Shown here: positions 8,615-19,283 of the stretch, piece by piece | How positions within the stretch are numbered: the stretch's first letter is position 1 | How the letters are laid out: each line of letters opens with the position of its first letter | From: Pontixanthobacter rizhaonensis | GTDB lineage: Bacteria; Pseudomonadota; Alphaproteobacteria; Sphingomonadales; Sphingomonadaceae | Length of the DNA: 64,000 nucleotides | Assembly (NCBI RefSeq): GCF_012972675.1 | Contig: NZ_JABCRE010000002.1 | Coordinates: 981,001 to 1,045,000 of the forward strand | Reading direction: 5' to 3' | The notes under the pieces: model-generated | What the model saw: the letters and a program-made list of their open reading frames with translations, nothing else | Told to the model about the DNA's origin: nothing | The model's database searches: none | Program-made: the position numbers and the translations under genes

Positions 8615-10686
8615 CGCGGCGTTCCTGTCCCGCTACCGGTGCTATCACCGCTATTCGACCGGCCTTGTCTGACCGTGTCAGTGTTCTCAGCGAATTCCTC
8701 CGCTTGCTGTGCAGCCATTCGGGCTTCCGCATCGACACGGTCAAATATTTCTTCTGCGCGGGGCGGGGAAGGCGGAATTTCCGCGCCCGCTGCCTCTGCA
8801 TAGCGAGCGTATTTTTGCGCCAAACGCTCCTTAGCATTTCCTCCCCATTGCCGTTCATAGCTGCGTAGCGCATCCATGCCTTTGGCGGGGTCGAACAGGA
8901 ATGTCATGATATCCCGGGCGATCGGGTAAGCAGAGCCTGATCCACCGCCATGCTCAATCACCACGGCTCCTGCATATTTGGGTTTGTCGAGTGGAGCGAA
9001 GAATACAAACAATCCGTGGTCCCGGAATTTCCAGGGACCGGTTCTGCCGTCTGACACGTTAAGGCCGACAACTTGTGCGGTCCCCGTCTTACCAGCGATC
9101 TGGATACCATCGAGCGGTAGACGTGCCCGCCGAGCAGTTCCGGCACCGTTGACGACATCACTCATCGCCTGGCGGAGATAGGCCAAGTGTTCCTCATCAA
9201 AGCCCATATCGGCAGGTACGGGCACTTTCTGGTCCATGGTAAGGCGCGGCGACAATCGTTTGCCCGTTGCAAGCCGTGCCGACATTACTGCCAATTGCAG
9301 AGGATTGGCCAGATAATACCCCTGACCGATACTGGCATTGACCGTGTCGAACGTCCGCCAGGGCTCTCCGTACTTTTCTTCTTTCCAAGCCGGGGTGGGA
9401 ACAGTTCCGTAAAACTGGCTCGTAACAGGAAGCGGGAATTGACGACCCATCCCAAGACGTTTTGCCAGCGCTGCGATTTTGTCAAAGCCGACTTGCTGTG
9501 CGAAATGATAAAAGTAGCTGTCACAGCTTTGCGCGATGGCCTTGTTCATATCAACCACGCCGTGATTGCTGTGACAGTTGAAAAAGCGGCTGCCGATACG
9601 CCGGCCGCCACCGCAAACGATTGTTTCGTTTGGATCGATACCTTCTTGCAAGAAGGTCATGCAGTGCATGGGTTTTATCGTTGATCCAGGCGGGTACAGG
9701 CCCTTCAATACCTTGTTGCGCAGCGGCACACGCTCGTCTTCGCGCAGCATTGCATATTCAATGCTGCCAATGCCTGACGAAAAGCTGTTCGGATCAAAAC
9801 TGGGCATGGAAGACATACACAGCAAGTCTCCGGTGTCGCAGTCCATCACAACTGCAGAACCGGACTCAAGCCCGATGCGGCGTGCAGCATAATCTTGCAG
9901 CGGCCCATCAATGGTCAGTTTCACAGGGCTGCCCTGGACATCGGGGCGAGTATCAAGATCGCGAATGATCCGGCCTGACGCGGTTACTTCCACCCTGCGG
10001 GCACCGGCTTCCCCGCGTAGTTCCTGTTCGAATTGTTTCTCTAACCCGTCTTTGCCGATTTTGTAGCCTGGTGTGACAAGCAACGGACTACGATCGATCT
10101 CGTACTCCTCGGCAGAGGCAGGGCCGACATATCCAATCAAATGGCCAACTGAGGGTCCGGTTGGATAAAATCGAGAATAACCCCGTTGAGGAACCACGCC
10201 GGGCAAATCGGGCAAGCGAACGCTTATCGCCGCAAATTGTTCAAACGACAGCCCTGTTCCGATTTCCACCGGTTGGAATCCGCGCGCATCAGCGACAGTC
10301 TCTTTCAGATCACGTAAGGCCACAGCGTCCAAACTCAGCAGTTCGGCCAGCGTATCAAGCGTCCGTTCCGGATTAACCATCCGTTCCGGAATAACGTCAA
10401 CGCGGAAATCGGCACGGTTGGATGCTAGCGGCGCTCCGTTGCGATCCAGCAACCAACCACGGCGTGGCGGGATGAGGGTAAGATTGACCCGGTTGCTCTC
10501 TGACTCAACCCGGTATTTCTCGTTCTCTGCAATGGCGATGTAGGCCATTCTCCCCGCAAGTAACGTCCCAACGCCCGCACCAACAGCGGTAATGACAAAA
10601 CTGCGCCTGTCATATCTGCTTGCCAATGTTGATGCATTAACGGTCGGAGGCCGCTTTTGAGATTTACGCCGCTTGCCAAACGCCAT
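8611..10686 (-). CDS. mrdA: penicillin-binding protein 2 (elongation-specific transpeptidase)
   Basis: PBP2 cross-links peptidoglycan made by RodA. The start is set at ATG 10686 (MAFGKRRKSQK), which overlaps the mreD stop as ATGA; a longer reading frame exists upstream but only shadows mreD. The 691-residue protein has a cytoplasmic basic tail, one membrane anchor (about 30-55), a dimerisation/pedestal domain and a transpeptidase domain. The active-site Ser335 and Lys338 lie in GSTIKP, the second motif is SCDSYFY, and Lys533 is in KTGTAQVV. The C-terminus is Gly/Ser-rich and probably disordered. Confidence 0.97.
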   Translation of the reverse strand: MAFGKRRKSQKRPPTVNASTLASRYDRRSFVITAVGAGVGTLLAGRMAYIAIAENEKYRVESESNRVNLTLIPPRRGWLLDRNGAPLASNRADFRVDVIPERMVNPERTLDTLAELLSLDAVALRDLKETVADARGFQPVEIGTGLSFEQFAAISVRLPDLPGVVPQRGYSRFYPTGPSVGHLIGYVGPASAEEYEIDRSPLLVTPGYKIGKDGLEKQFEQELRGEAGARRVEVTASGRIIRDLDTRPDVQGSPVKLTIDGPLQDYAARRIGLESGSAVVMDCDTGDLLCMSSMPSFDPNSFSSGIGSIEYAMLREDERVPLRNKVLKGLYPPGSTIKPMHCMTFLQEGIDPNETIVCGGGRRIGSRFFNCHSNHGVVDMNKAIAQSCDSYFYHFAQQVGFDKIAALAKRLGMGRQFPLPVTSQFYGTVPTPAWKEEKYGEPWRTFDTVNASIGQGYYLANPLQLAVMSARLATGKRLSPRLTMDQKVPVPADMGFDEEHLAYLRQAMSDVVNGAGTARRARLPLDGIQIAGKTGTAQVVGLNVSDGRTGPWKFRDHGLFVFFAPLDKPKYAGAVVIEHGGGSGSAYPIARDIMTFLFDPAKGMDALRSYERQWGGNAKERLAQKYARYAEAAGAEIPPSPPRAEEIFDRVDAEARMAAQQAEEFAENTDTVRQGRSNSGDSTGSGTGTPR

Positions 10687-11240
10687 CAGCCAATCTTCCA
10701 AAAGCGCATCAGGCGCACCCGATCCAGACGCGCCACTTGCCTGGCGATAACGGGAAAAAGCAATATCGCGATGAGCAGCTGTGGGACGAGGGCGACAACG
10801 GCCTGCCAATCTAGAGAAGCACCCGATAGTAAGGCGCCCAGCAACAGATATAGCGTGATGATCACAACAGCGCTCAGCCAATCCTGTATAAAGCCCCGCC
10901 AAGGGAAACGGGCTTCCAACACTTCAACGCTGATCAGAGCCAGCGACCACAGCATAATGGCAGACCCGAATGGCTGGCCGCTGAACAAGTCATCGATCAT
11001 TCCCAGTGGGAAACCAGCCCAAATAGGAAACAGCCCCGGCCGAACCATCCGCCAAGCGAGCAAAGTGATGAAGCCCAAAGGCGGCATTAAGGGAACTGCA
11101 CTGGCGATCGGTACAATCGACAGGATCGAACCGCACACAACCGTCAGCAGCGGGATACAATAGGCAAGGGTAGGGGAGTGTGCCCGGTTGATCCGGCTGC
11201 CATAAGCGTCACTACGTGCGGATGGCGCGAGGCGGTCCAT
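10686..11240 (-). CDS. mreD: rod shape-determining protein MreD
   Basis: This 184-residue integral membrane protein has about five hydrophobic segments and belongs to the elongasome scaffold linking MreB/MreC to PBP2/RodA. The sequence is weakly conserved in general, so the call depends on membrane topology, length and position between mreC and mrdA. PIWAGFPLGMIDDLFSGQPFG is the typical MreD-like PxxxGFxxGxxxDxxxG stretch. It overlaps mreC by one base (TAATG) and mrdA by four. Confidence 0.93.
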   Translation of the reverse strand: MDRLAPSARSDAYGSRINRAHSPTLAYCIPLLTVVCGSILSIVPIASAVPLMPPLGFITLLAWRMVRPGLFPIWAGFPLGMIDDLFSGQPFGSAIMLWSLALISVEVLEARFPWRGFIQDWLSAVVIITLYLLLGALLSGASLDWQAVVALVPQLLIAILLFPVIARQVARLDRVRLMRFWKIG

Positions 11241-12130
11241 TACGGCTCCAACGGCGCATCGGCAGGCTGTTCAGCACTTTCGATGGTTTCCGGAAGCCAG
11301 ATCGATTCCACAGTAACAAAATTTGTTGCCGCAGGATCGCTAACTATCCGGGCGACAGCCCCGTCATCTGTCACCTCGGTCACAATTGCTACCGCGATCC
11401 CTGGTTCGTAATATCCGCCAGAACCACTGGTTACCAGCATATCGCCTTCTTCCAGAGGGTTCACGCCAAGATTGATCAACCGGATTTGTAACAAGCCATC
11501 GCCGCGCCCCTCAGCGAATGCAACCACATCTTCATCCGCCAATCGGACGGGCAAGATGCTTTGACTGTCTGTGAGCAACAAGATGCGAGCGGTTCCAGGG
11601 GAAACCTCCAGCACCCGGCCAACGACGCCGCGCGCACTGCGCACGGGCATGCCGGGTTGCACTCCGTCGGATGAACCAGCGCCAATATAGGCAAAACGCC
11701 GGCTGCTGGATGATGTTGATCCGATCATGCGCGTTACAGTGACAGATCTATCGCTTGCTTCGGTCAGAGACAGCAGTTCTTTCAGCCGAGCATTTTCCTG
11801 GCTTACAGCCTCCGCCTCCGCCAACCGGATACGGGCGAGTTCTACTTCTTTTTTTAGATGAGCATTTTGACCGCCAGCTTCCAAATATCCTGAGATGGCA
11901 TCGAACAGGCTTTGGCCGCTGGTGCGCGCGGTGGCACTGGCTTCGCCGACCGGCTGAACGATAAGGTCCGAGGCCACATTCCGCGGGCCTGAAAAGCTAC
12001 CGGGCTGCCACAGAGACAGCCCCAGCAAAACAGCACCAATTAGCGCACCAATCCCGGCGACGACATAGCCCGTAAAGGTACCATATTGCGCCCGTCGTGA
12101 GTAACTGGAGCGCCGGGATGTCGACGCCAT
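11240..12130 (-). CDS. mreC: rod shape-determining protein MreC
   Basis: MreC is a bitopic periplasmic scaffold that activates PBP2/RodA. The 296-residue protein has a short Ser/Arg-rich cytoplasmic tail, one transmembrane helix at about 20-42, a coiled-coil region (about 75-120, with Ala/Glu/Leu heptads such as ARIRLAEAEAVSQENARLKELL in parts) and two beta-domains with GVVGRVLEV and SGSGGYYEPGIAVA. It lies 13 bp downstream of mreB. The C-terminal ~25 residues are acidic/proline-containing and look disordered. Confidence 0.95.
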   Translation of the reverse strand: MASTSRRSSYSRRAQYGTFTGYVVAGIGALIGAVLLGLSLWQPGSFSGPRNVASDLIVQPVGEASATARTSGQSLFDAISGYLEAGGQNAHLKKEVELARIRLAEAEAVSQENARLKELLSLTEASDRSVTVTRMIGSTSSSSRRFAYIGAGSSDGVQPGMPVRSARGVVGRVLEVSPGTARILLLTDSQSILPVRLADEDVVAFAEGRGDGLLQIRLINLGVNPLEEGDMLVTSGSGGYYEPGIAVAIVTEVTDDGAVARIVSDPAATNFVTVESIWLPETIESAEQPADAPLEP

Positions 12131-12143
12131 GGCGCTTCTCCCC

Positions 12144-13208
<1,065 letters not shown>

Positions 13209-13379
13209 TTATGGGCCTTTGCCGCGCGAACTTGCGAGAGATGCAACCCAATTATGACAGGGATGAAAGCCTCTTAACGAAACCCTCCGGAAAAGGCCAA
13301 AAATTTATGTCGGTAGTGCACCGCTTTTTCCACTGCCAAACTCGAATTTGCGCCGCTTCGTCGCTACCGCTGCATTTCC

Positions 13380-15197
13380 ATGCCGATTATTCGCCGTCTC
13401 CCAGAAACTTTGGTCAACCGCATCGCTGCTGGCGAAGTGGTCGAACGACCTGCCGCTGCACTTAAAGAACTGGTGGAAAATGCCATAGATGCAGGATCTT
13501 CGCGGATTGCCATTCACATTGTTGATGGCGGCCTGACCCGGATAGAGATCGCTGATGACGGGTGCGGGATGGCGCCCGATCAAATAGCCTTGGCATTGGA
13601 ACGCCACGCAACATCCAAGCTGCCGGATGAGGCGATTGAGCAAGTGGCAACGCTGGGTTTTAGGGGGGAGGCACTGCCATCTATCGCCAGTGTCGCGAAA
13701 TTTACGATGGAAAGCCGGCCGCGCGATGCGGAGCAGGGCTGGCGCAAGATCGTTGATCATGGCGCTTTGGTGGAGGACACACCGGCTGCCTTGCCGCCCG
13801 GTACGCGGGTTCGGGTCGAAAACCTGTTTGCCAAACTCCCCGCGCGCAGGAAATTCTTGCGCACCCCGCGCAGCGAGTATGGCGCCTGCCTTGACGTTGT
13901 ACGCCGTCTGGCGATGGCTCGGCCTGATATTGCCTTTACTTTTGAGCATGGGGAACGGCGCGTGCTGGCCGTGCAGGGCCGAGAGAGCGTCGAAACGCGC
14001 GTCGCCGGAATTGTTGCCAGAGAATTGGCGGATAATGGCGTGCTGATTGATTTGGAACGGCCAGCACCGAGTGGTGCGATGCGCTTGACCGGCGTGGCTG
14101 GATTGCCGACCTATAATCGCGGGGTGGCTGATCACCAATATTTATTCGTCAATGGCCGGCCAGTGAAGGACCGCTTGCTGACCGGGGCGGTTCGCGGCGC
14201 ATATGCCGATATGTTGGCGCGTGATCGGCACGCAGTTCTGGCGCTGTTTCTGGAGCTGCCGCCGGAGGATGTAGACGTGAATGTCCATCCCGCCAAAACC
14301 GAAGTCCGCTTTCGCGATAGTCAGGCTGTTCGGGGTTTTATTGTGTCTGGCCTTCGCCAAGCGCTCGGAACAGGCGACCGCAGGAGCGCACAATCCCCAG
14401 ACGCTGCGGCAATGGGCCGCTGGCAATCAGAACCTTTCCAGCAGGAACCCGCCCCTGCGCTTCGATCCATGTTTGAAGGGCGCGATTGGGGCCGCAGCCA
14501 GCCTTCCCATGTAGCATCGCCGTCGCAGCCCTATCACGGGTTTGAAAATGAGGATCTGGCTGCACCACAGGGCCGCGCCGAAGTGGCCGAGGATATCGGG
14601 GCTGAGGCTGACAAATACCCGCTCGGTATCGCCCGCGGGCAAGTCGCCAATACCTATGTCGTGGCAGAGGCCGCCGATGGTTTGGTGATCGTCGATCAAC
14701 ACGCCGCCCACGAACGTTTAGTGCTGGAACGCTTGCGCGCCGCGGGCGCAGAAGACGCGATAAAGCGCAGTCAGGCGTTGCTAATGCCCGATGTGGTCGA
14801 GCTGGAGGAACCCGACTGTGACCGGTTAGAAGACGCCATCCCTAAAATGGCCGAACTTGGGCTGGTTATTGAACGGTTCGGTCCGAATGCGATGTTGGTC
14901 CGCGCGGTCCCTCACGCTTTGGGTAAAGCCAATCCAGCCAAGCTGCTGCAAGACATAGCCGATGATATCGCCAAGCACGGGGAAGCCATCCTGCTGGGCG
15001 AGAAACTCGATTTGGTGCTGGCAACAATGGCGTGCCACGGATCGGTCCGGGCAGGGCGGACGCTCAGCGTCACCGAAATGAATGCTTTGCTGCGAGAGAT
15101 GGAAGTCACCCCGCGCTCAGGCCAATGCAATCACGGCCGCCCGACTTGGGTGAAGTTGAGCATGGATGATGTCGAGAAGCTATTCGGGCGGCATTGA
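13380..15197 (+). CDS. mutL: DNA mismatch repair protein MutL (with endonuclease motif)
   Basis: MutL couples MutS mismatch recognition to strand removal. The 605-residue protein has an N-terminal GHKL ATPase (LVENAIDAG, DDGCGM, TLGFRGEAL), a transducer domain (VNVHPAKTEVRF), a linker with low conservation (about 330-400) and a C-terminal dimerisation domain. The C-terminal domain carries DQHA-x2-E-x4-E from Asp439, together with ACHGSVRAG and CNHGRPT. This is the metal-binding nicking site found in MutL of bacteria that lack MutH. The organism therefore probably uses MutL itself as the nickase. It is divergent from mreB. Confidence 0.97.
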   Translation: MPIIRRLPETLVNRIAAGEVVERPAAALKELVENAIDAGSSRIAIHIVDGGLTRIEIADDGCGMAPDQIALALERHATSKLPDEAIEQVATLGFRGEALPSIASVAKFTMESRPRDAEQGWRKIVDHGALVEDTPAALPPGTRVRVENLFAKLPARRKFLRTPRSEYGACLDVVRRLAMARPDIAFTFEHGERRVLAVQGRESVETRVAGIVARELADNGVLIDLERPAPSGAMRLTGVAGLPTYNRGVADHQYLFVNGRPVKDRLLTGAVRGAYADMLARDRHAVLALFLELPPEDVDVNVHPAKTEVRFRDSQAVRGFIVSGLRQALGTGDRRSAQSPDAAAMGRWQSEPFQQEPAPALRSMFEGRDWGRSQPSHVASPSQPYHGFENEDLAAPQGRAEVAEDIGAEADKYPLGIARGQVANTYVVAEAADGLVIVDQHAAHERLVLERLRAAGAEDAIKRSQALLMPDVVELEEPDCDRLEDAIPKMAELGLVIERFGPNAMLVRAVPHALGKANPAKLLQDIADDIAKHGEAILLGEKLDLVLATMACHGSVRAGRTLSVTEMNALLREMEVTPRSGQCNHGRPTWVKLSMDDVEKLFGRH

Positions 15198-15207
15198 TAC
15201 CCTAACC

Positions 15208-15672
15208 TCAGCCCTCAATCGGCGCATCGGGATTTCGGACTTGGATGAGCCCGTTTGAGGTCATTTCCAGTACTACATCACCATCTTGATTGATCGTTTT
15301 CTGGGTCGATTTGAAAATACCCATTTCTGGGCGCGACTTGCTTCGCCGTTTTTCGATCAGAGTGGTTTCAACGCGCAACGTGTCGCCGGGATAGACCGGT
15401 TTTTTCCAGCGGAGTTGATCAACGCCAGGACTACCGAGCCCGGCCTGCTTGTTGACCTTCATATTTGCTACCATCATTGCCATAGTCATGGAACATGTGT
15501 GCCAACCGCTCGCGGAAAGCCGCCCGAAATGGGTCGCAGCCGCAGCATCATCGTCGAGATGGAACGCTTGCGGATCATACTTGCCCGCAAATTCTATCAC
15601 TTCTTCGCGAGTTACTTCGTAATGACCGAATTTCTGGGTGGAACCGATTTCCAGATCTTCAAAATACAGCAT
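15208..15672 (-). CDS. MaoC-family (R)-specific enoyl-CoA hydratase-like protein
   Basis: This 154-residue single hot-dog-fold protein carries the hydratase 2 motif, with Asp and His in FAGKYDPQAFHLDDDAA and the following FGRLSASGWH. Such enzymes hydrate trans-2-enoyl-CoA to the (R)-3-hydroxyacyl form; the substrate here is not evident. It lies 16 bp downstream of ychF on the same strand and is likely co-transcribed, without an obvious functional link. It converges on mutL across 10 bp. Confidence 0.88.
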   Translation of the reverse strand: MLYFEDLEIGSTQKFGHYEVTREEVIEFAGKYDPQAFHLDDDAAAATHFGRLSASGWHTCSMTMAMMVANMKVNKQAGLGSPGVDQLRWKKPVYPGDTLRVETTLIEKRRSKSRPEMGIFKSTQKTINQDGDVVLEMTSNGLIQVRNPDAPIEG

Positions 15673-15688
15673 CGCGAATTTGCTCCGA

Positions 15689-16792
15689 TTACACGTTGAA
15701 CTTGAAGTTCAGAATATCGCCGTCCTTGACAAGATAGTCCTTCCCTTCTTGCCGCAGTTTACCGGCTTCGCGTGCGCCGCTTTCACCCTCGCAAGCGATA
15801 AAATCATCATAGGCGATGGTTTCCGCTTTGATGAAGCCGCGTTCAAAGTCAGAATGGATTTCGCCAGCAGCTTGCGGGGCCTTTGCGCCCATCGGGAAAG
15901 TCCATGCGCGGGATTCTTTGGGGCCGGCAGTGAAGTATGTCTGCAATTGGAGTAACTCATAACCGGCACGGACCACACGGGCGAGGCCGCTTTCGCTGAG
16001 ACCCAATTCGGACAGATATTCTCCGCGATCTTCCTCTTCCATTCCGACCAGCTCGGATTCGATGGCCGCAGAGACAACTACGGATTGGGCGCCCTCAGCA
16101 GAGGCCTTTGCCGCTACTTGTTCGGACAGCGCGTTTCCGGTCGCTGCGTCCTCTTCCGCCACATTGCAAACATACAGAACGGGCTTTGCAGTCAGCAGCT
16201 GTGCCTGATGAAACACCCGCTCTTCCTCAATATCTTTGGGCTCTGTCAAACGGGCTGGTTTCCCGGCACGCAGCAGCTCAAGCGCTTGACCAAGAACACT
16301 GGCAAGAACCTTCGCGTCTTTGTCGCCTGCCTTGGCCTTCTTTTCGGCCGCAGGAACACGCTTCTCGAGGCTTTCCAAATCGGAGAGCATCAATTCGGTC
16401 TCTACCACTTCGGCGTCGGTTGTCGGATCAACTTTGTTGGCGACATGTTGGATGTCATCATCTTCAAAGCAGCGCAGTACGTGGACGATGGCATCCACTT
16501 CGCGAATGTTGCCGAGGAACTGGTTGCCCAAACCTTCGCCTTGGCTCGCACCTTCGACAAGGCCGGCAATGTCAACAAAGGCGAGCTGCGTCGGGATAAT
16601 CTTCGCGCTACCGGCAATGGCGGCGATTTTGTCGAGCCGTTCGTCCGGTACGGAAACCTGCCCGACATTAGGTTCAATGGTGCAAAACGGATAATTGGCC
16701 GCTTGGGCAGCCTGCGTCTCTGTCAACGCATTGAACAAGGTGGACTTACCAACATTGGGCAGCCCGACGATCCCACAACGGAAACCCATCAC
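15689..16792 (-). CDS. ychF: Obg-like ATPase YchF
   Basis: YchF/OLA1 is a P-loop protein of the Obg class that hydrolyses ATP and binds ribosomes; it is linked to oxidative-stress responses. The 367-residue length is typical. Visible parts are the P-loop GLPNVGKSTL (from residue ~8), the switch region FVDIAGLVEGASQGEGLGNQFL in pieces, the NVAEED in place of the GTPase NKxD, a coiled-coil insertion and the C-terminal TGS domain ending DGDILNFKFNV. A perfect 10-bp inverted repeat sits between it and the SDR gene upstream. Confidence 0.97.
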   Translation of the reverse strand: MMGFRCGIVGLPNVGKSTLFNALTETQAAQAANYPFCTIEPNVGQVSVPDERLDKIAAIAGSAKIIPTQLAFVDIAGLVEGASQGEGLGNQFLGNIREVDAIVHVLRCFEDDDIQHVANKVDPTTDAEVVETELMLSDLESLEKRVPAAEKKAKAGDKDAKVLASVLGQALELLRAGKPARLTEPKDIEEERVFHQAQLLTAKPVLYVCNVAEEDAATGNALSEQVAAKASAEGAQSVVVSAAIESELVGMEEEDRGEYLSELGLSESGLARVVRAGYELLQLQTYFTAGPKESRAWTFPMGAKAPQAAGEIHSDFERGFIKAETIAYDDFIACEGESGAREAGKLRQEGKDYLVKDGDILNFKFNV

Positions 16793-16817
16793 ACACTCCG
16801 GTATATAAACAAGACGC

Positions 16818-16847
16818 GGCCTTTAGCGAGCGTCCCTGCTAAAGGCC
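16818..16847. terminator. 10-bp inverted repeat between SDR gene and ychF
   Basis: GGCCTTTAGC (16818-16827) and GCTAAAGGCC (16838-16847) are exact complements around a 10-base loop, and an outer ACGC/GCGT pair extends the stem with a bulge. The minus-strand continuation (GCGTCTTGTTT) is only weakly T-rich, so termination after the SDR gene is likely but not certain. Confidence 0.5.
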
Positions 16848-16867
16848 AGTGCGTGTTGTTCAAATCA

Positions 16868-17863
16868 TCAAACGTTATGGACCGCCTTGATCATTGGACC
16901 ATAGGGGCTTTCGCCAAGCCAGCCGATTTGCGCCTTGGCTGACACTTCATTGATGGCGACTTGCGGCTTGGAACCGGGATGCACCGGACGGCGAAGAGGG
17001 CGCGTGCCTGCTGGCATAGCAATAATCTCTGCAATTGCATTGGGTACATCCATCGGATCGGTCGAGCCGCCATTATTGGAGGCAGAACGAAGCCGCGTCA
17101 CCATCGCTTCATACCCGTTCAAATGCTTGTCCTCCGCGCGATCCAATAGCCCTTGGGTCAGAGCGTTGCTGTTCGCCCAAATCTCTGTCGGGTAGCCGCC
17201 GGGCTGGATGATCGTGACCTCGATATTGTGGGGCGCGAGCTCATAGGCCATTTGCTCGCTCATGGCTTCCAAAGCGAACTTCGTCGGGGAGTATTGACCA
17301 AAACCTGGCAACATGACGCGGCCGAGCTGAGACGATACGTTGAATATCTGACCTGACTTGGCAGCGCGCATGGCGGGCAGGGCGGCCCGAGCCATACGCT
17401 GCGGACCAAATACGTTGGTATCGAATAAGAGCTGCGTCGCAGCCATGTCTTGGATCTCTATCGGCCCGGCGGTAGAAATCCCTGCATTGTTGACCAGAAC
17501 ATCCAGCGCGCCGCCAGCCAAACGTTCAGCCTCGGCAACGCCGGCTGCAACCTGGGCGTCATCGGTTACATCAATTTCAAGGACGGTAATATCGAGCCCT
17601 TCGTCGCTGGCCAAAGCACTGAGTTCACTCGCTGCCGGGCGGGGCAAGTTGCGCATAGTGGCGAACACTTTAGCGCCTTTGCGCGCGTAATCTTCTGCCA
17701 TCAAACGGCCAAAGCCAGATGAGCAACCAGTGATCAAAATTGTTTTCCCTTTTACCGATCCCGCCGGTTTGATCATATCTGACTGCGCCGCGGCAGCGGT
17801 GGCGGCCAAAACGGTGGTGGCAGCTGCGCCGCCAAGTAATGCTCTGCGATTGATATTGGGCAT
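16868..17863 (-). CDS. short-chain dehydrogenase/reductase with Tat-like signal
   Basis: The start is set at ATG 17863, which follows GAGAGGAT about ten bases upstream; a longer frame adds 13 residues without a ribosome site. The 331-residue protein begins with NRRALLGG and an alanine-rich hydrophobic stretch ending AAAAQS, which looks like a twin-arginine signal. A classical SDR follows: TGCSSGFG cofactor site, NNAG, catalytic Ser in NVSSQLG, Tyr191 and Lys195 in YSPTK. The substrate is unknown. Export of a folded NAD(P) enzyme has precedent in the Zymomonas glucose-fructose oxidoreductase. Confidence 0.88.
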   Translation of the reverse strand: MPNINRRALLGGAAATTVLAATAAAAQSDMIKPAGSVKGKTILITGCSSGFGRLMAEDYARKGAKVFATMRNLPRPAASELSALASDEGLDITVLEIDVTDDAQVAAGVAEAERLAGGALDVLVNNAGISTAGPIEIQDMAATQLLFDTNVFGPQRMARAALPAMRAAKSGQIFNVSSQLGRVMLPGFGQYSPTKFALEAMSEQMAYELAPHNIEVTIIQPGGYPTEIWANSNALTQGLLDRAEDKHLNGYEAMVTRLRSASNNGGSTDPMDVPNAIAEIIAMPAGTRPLRRPVHPGSKPQVAINEVSAKAQIGWLGESPYGPMIKAVHNV

Positions 17864-17942
17864 CAGGAAGATCCTCTCTCGATCAGTGTTCTTATGTCGC
17901 AATGTACCGCACTGTCAGCGGTTTCAGCAAATGCGTCAAATC

Positions 17943-18515
17943 TTAGCTGTCAGCTAGCCTCATGGCCAGCTCGCTCATGAAACGCGGATCATTGCCTTGC
18001 GCCAGCCAATTCGCCTCTGCCCCGATCCCGCCAAGCATGTCGATCAGCATCGGTTGTTCGGCCTTGGCATAGTTGCCGAGCACATGGCCGTGGACCCGGT
18101 CTTTATGACCGGGGTGGCCGATACCAATACGGACACGGCGAAATTCTGCATCAAGATGCTGGGTGATCGACCGAAGGCCATTATGGCCAGCATGACCGCC
18201 GCCCTGTTTTACCTTCACCTTGAATGGCGCAAGGTCCAGCTCGTCATGAAAAACTGTCAGCGCATCTGTGCCCAGCTTATAGAACCGAAGTGCTTCCCCA
18301 ACAGCCCGGCCGCTTTCATTCATATATGTGGCGGGTTTCAGCAGAAGGATCTTCTCGGTCCCAATTCTGCCTTCTTGTACCCAACCTTGGAACTTCTTCT
18401 GGACCGGTCCGAAATTATGCATTTCGGCAATAACATCTGCCGCCATGAAGCCGACATTGTGCCGGTGCATCACATATCCCGGTCCGGGGTTTCCAAGGCC
18501 TGTCCAAATTTGCAT
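17943..18515 (-). CDS. pth: peptidyl-tRNA hydrolase
   Basis: Pth cleaves the ester bond of peptidyl-tRNAs dropped by the ribosome and recycles tRNA. The 190-residue protein is of family length. The active site is visible: GLGNPGPGY (Asn9), catalytic His19 in HRHNVGF and Asp in FHDELDL, plus GGGHAGHNGLRSI. It lies downstream of rplY on the same strand (the common rplY-pth order), but a strong intrinsic terminator separates them. Confidence 0.97.
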   Translation of the reverse strand: MQIWTGLGNPGPGYVMHRHNVGFMAADVIAEMHNFGPVQKKFQGWVQEGRIGTEKILLLKPATYMNESGRAVGEALRFYKLGTDALTVFHDELDLAPFKVKVKQGGGHAGHNGLRSITQHLDAEFRRVRIGIGHPGHKDRVHGHVLGNYAKAEQPMLIDMLGGIGAEANWLAQGNDPRFMSELAMRLADS

Positions 18516-18561
18516 GATCAGTAGGTAGTCACAATCAGCCGATGCGTGAAGTGGTTCAGAT

Positions 18562-18597
18562 ACAAAAACACCGGCCGTGCTTGCGCAGGGCCGGTGT
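18562..18597 (-). terminator. intrinsic terminator downstream of rplY
   Basis: On the minus strand ACACCGGCC pairs with GGCCGGTGT around a 12-base loop and is followed by TTTTT (complement of 18564-18568). It lies 27 bp past the rplY stop and before pth. It should end or attenuate rplY transcription and limit pth read-through. Confidence 0.85.
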
Positions 18598-18623
18598 CTT
18601 GAAATTGTTCAGCTAAGATCAGC

Positions 18624-19283
18624 TTATTCTGCTGATGCCTCGCCTTCAGCTGCTGCGGCTTCTTCGCCTTCAGCTTCTTCGCCTTCTTCGGTTGTATCGC
18701 CTTCAGCTTTCTTGAGCGCTGATGGAGCAACCAATGTTGCGATTGTGTAGTCACGGTCAGTGATCGCGCTTGTCGATCCCTCAGGCAGCGAGACTTCGCT
18801 GATGTGCAGGGAATCGCCGACTTCTTTGCCGGTAACATCGATTTCGATTTCGGACGGGATTTTGTCTGCTTCGCAAACAAGTTCCAGTTCGTGACGAACG
18901 ATATTGAGAACACCGCCTTTTTTGAGGCCAGGTGAGGCTTCTTCGTTGATAAAGACTACTGGAATAGCGACTTCGATCTTCGAATCCTTCGACAGGCGAA
19001 GGAAATCGGCGTGGATCGGACGATCAGTAACCGGGTGGAATGCAACATCCTTAGGGATGGTACGAACCTTATCACCACCGATTTCAACCATGACGATTGA
19101 GTTCATGAAGTGACCGGTCATGAGCTGACGCATCAGCTCCTTGCCTTCGATGTGGATCGTTGTTGGTTCTTCTTTTCCGCCATAAATCACAGCGGGTACA
19201 CGGCCCTCGCGACGCAATGCACGGGAGGCTCCCTTGCCTGCCCGTTCGCGCGCTTCGGCCGGCAGAGTAAGAGCGTCGCTCAT
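18624..19283 (-). CDS. rplY: 50S ribosomal protein L25 (long, CTC type)
   Basis: L25 binds 5S rRNA in the large subunit. This 219-residue version has the N-terminal 5S-binding domain ([20 protein letters not shown]), the C-terminal beta-domain of the TL5/CTC type (about 95-190) and a very acidic Glu/Ala tail of about 30 residues. The long form is normal in alphaproteobacteria and is sometimes called a general stress protein. A terminator follows the gene. Confidence 0.96.
   Translation of the reverse strand: MSDALTLPAEARERAGKGASRALRREGRVPAVIYGGKEEPTTIHIEGKELMRQLMTGHFMNSIVMVEIGGDKVRTIPKDVAFHPVTDRPIHADFLRLSKDSKIEVAIPVVFINEEASPGLKKGGVLNIVRHELELVCEADKIPSEIEIDVTGKEVGDSLHISEVSLPEGSTSAITDRDYTIATLVAPSALKKAEGDTTEEGEEAEGEEAAAAEGEASAE

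Noticed and set aside
10687-10902. 72-residue N-terminal extension of PBP2 in the same frame
   Set aside because: It lies inside mreD in another frame, has no ribosome-binding site, and the ATGA overlap at 10686 gives the expected MAFGK start.
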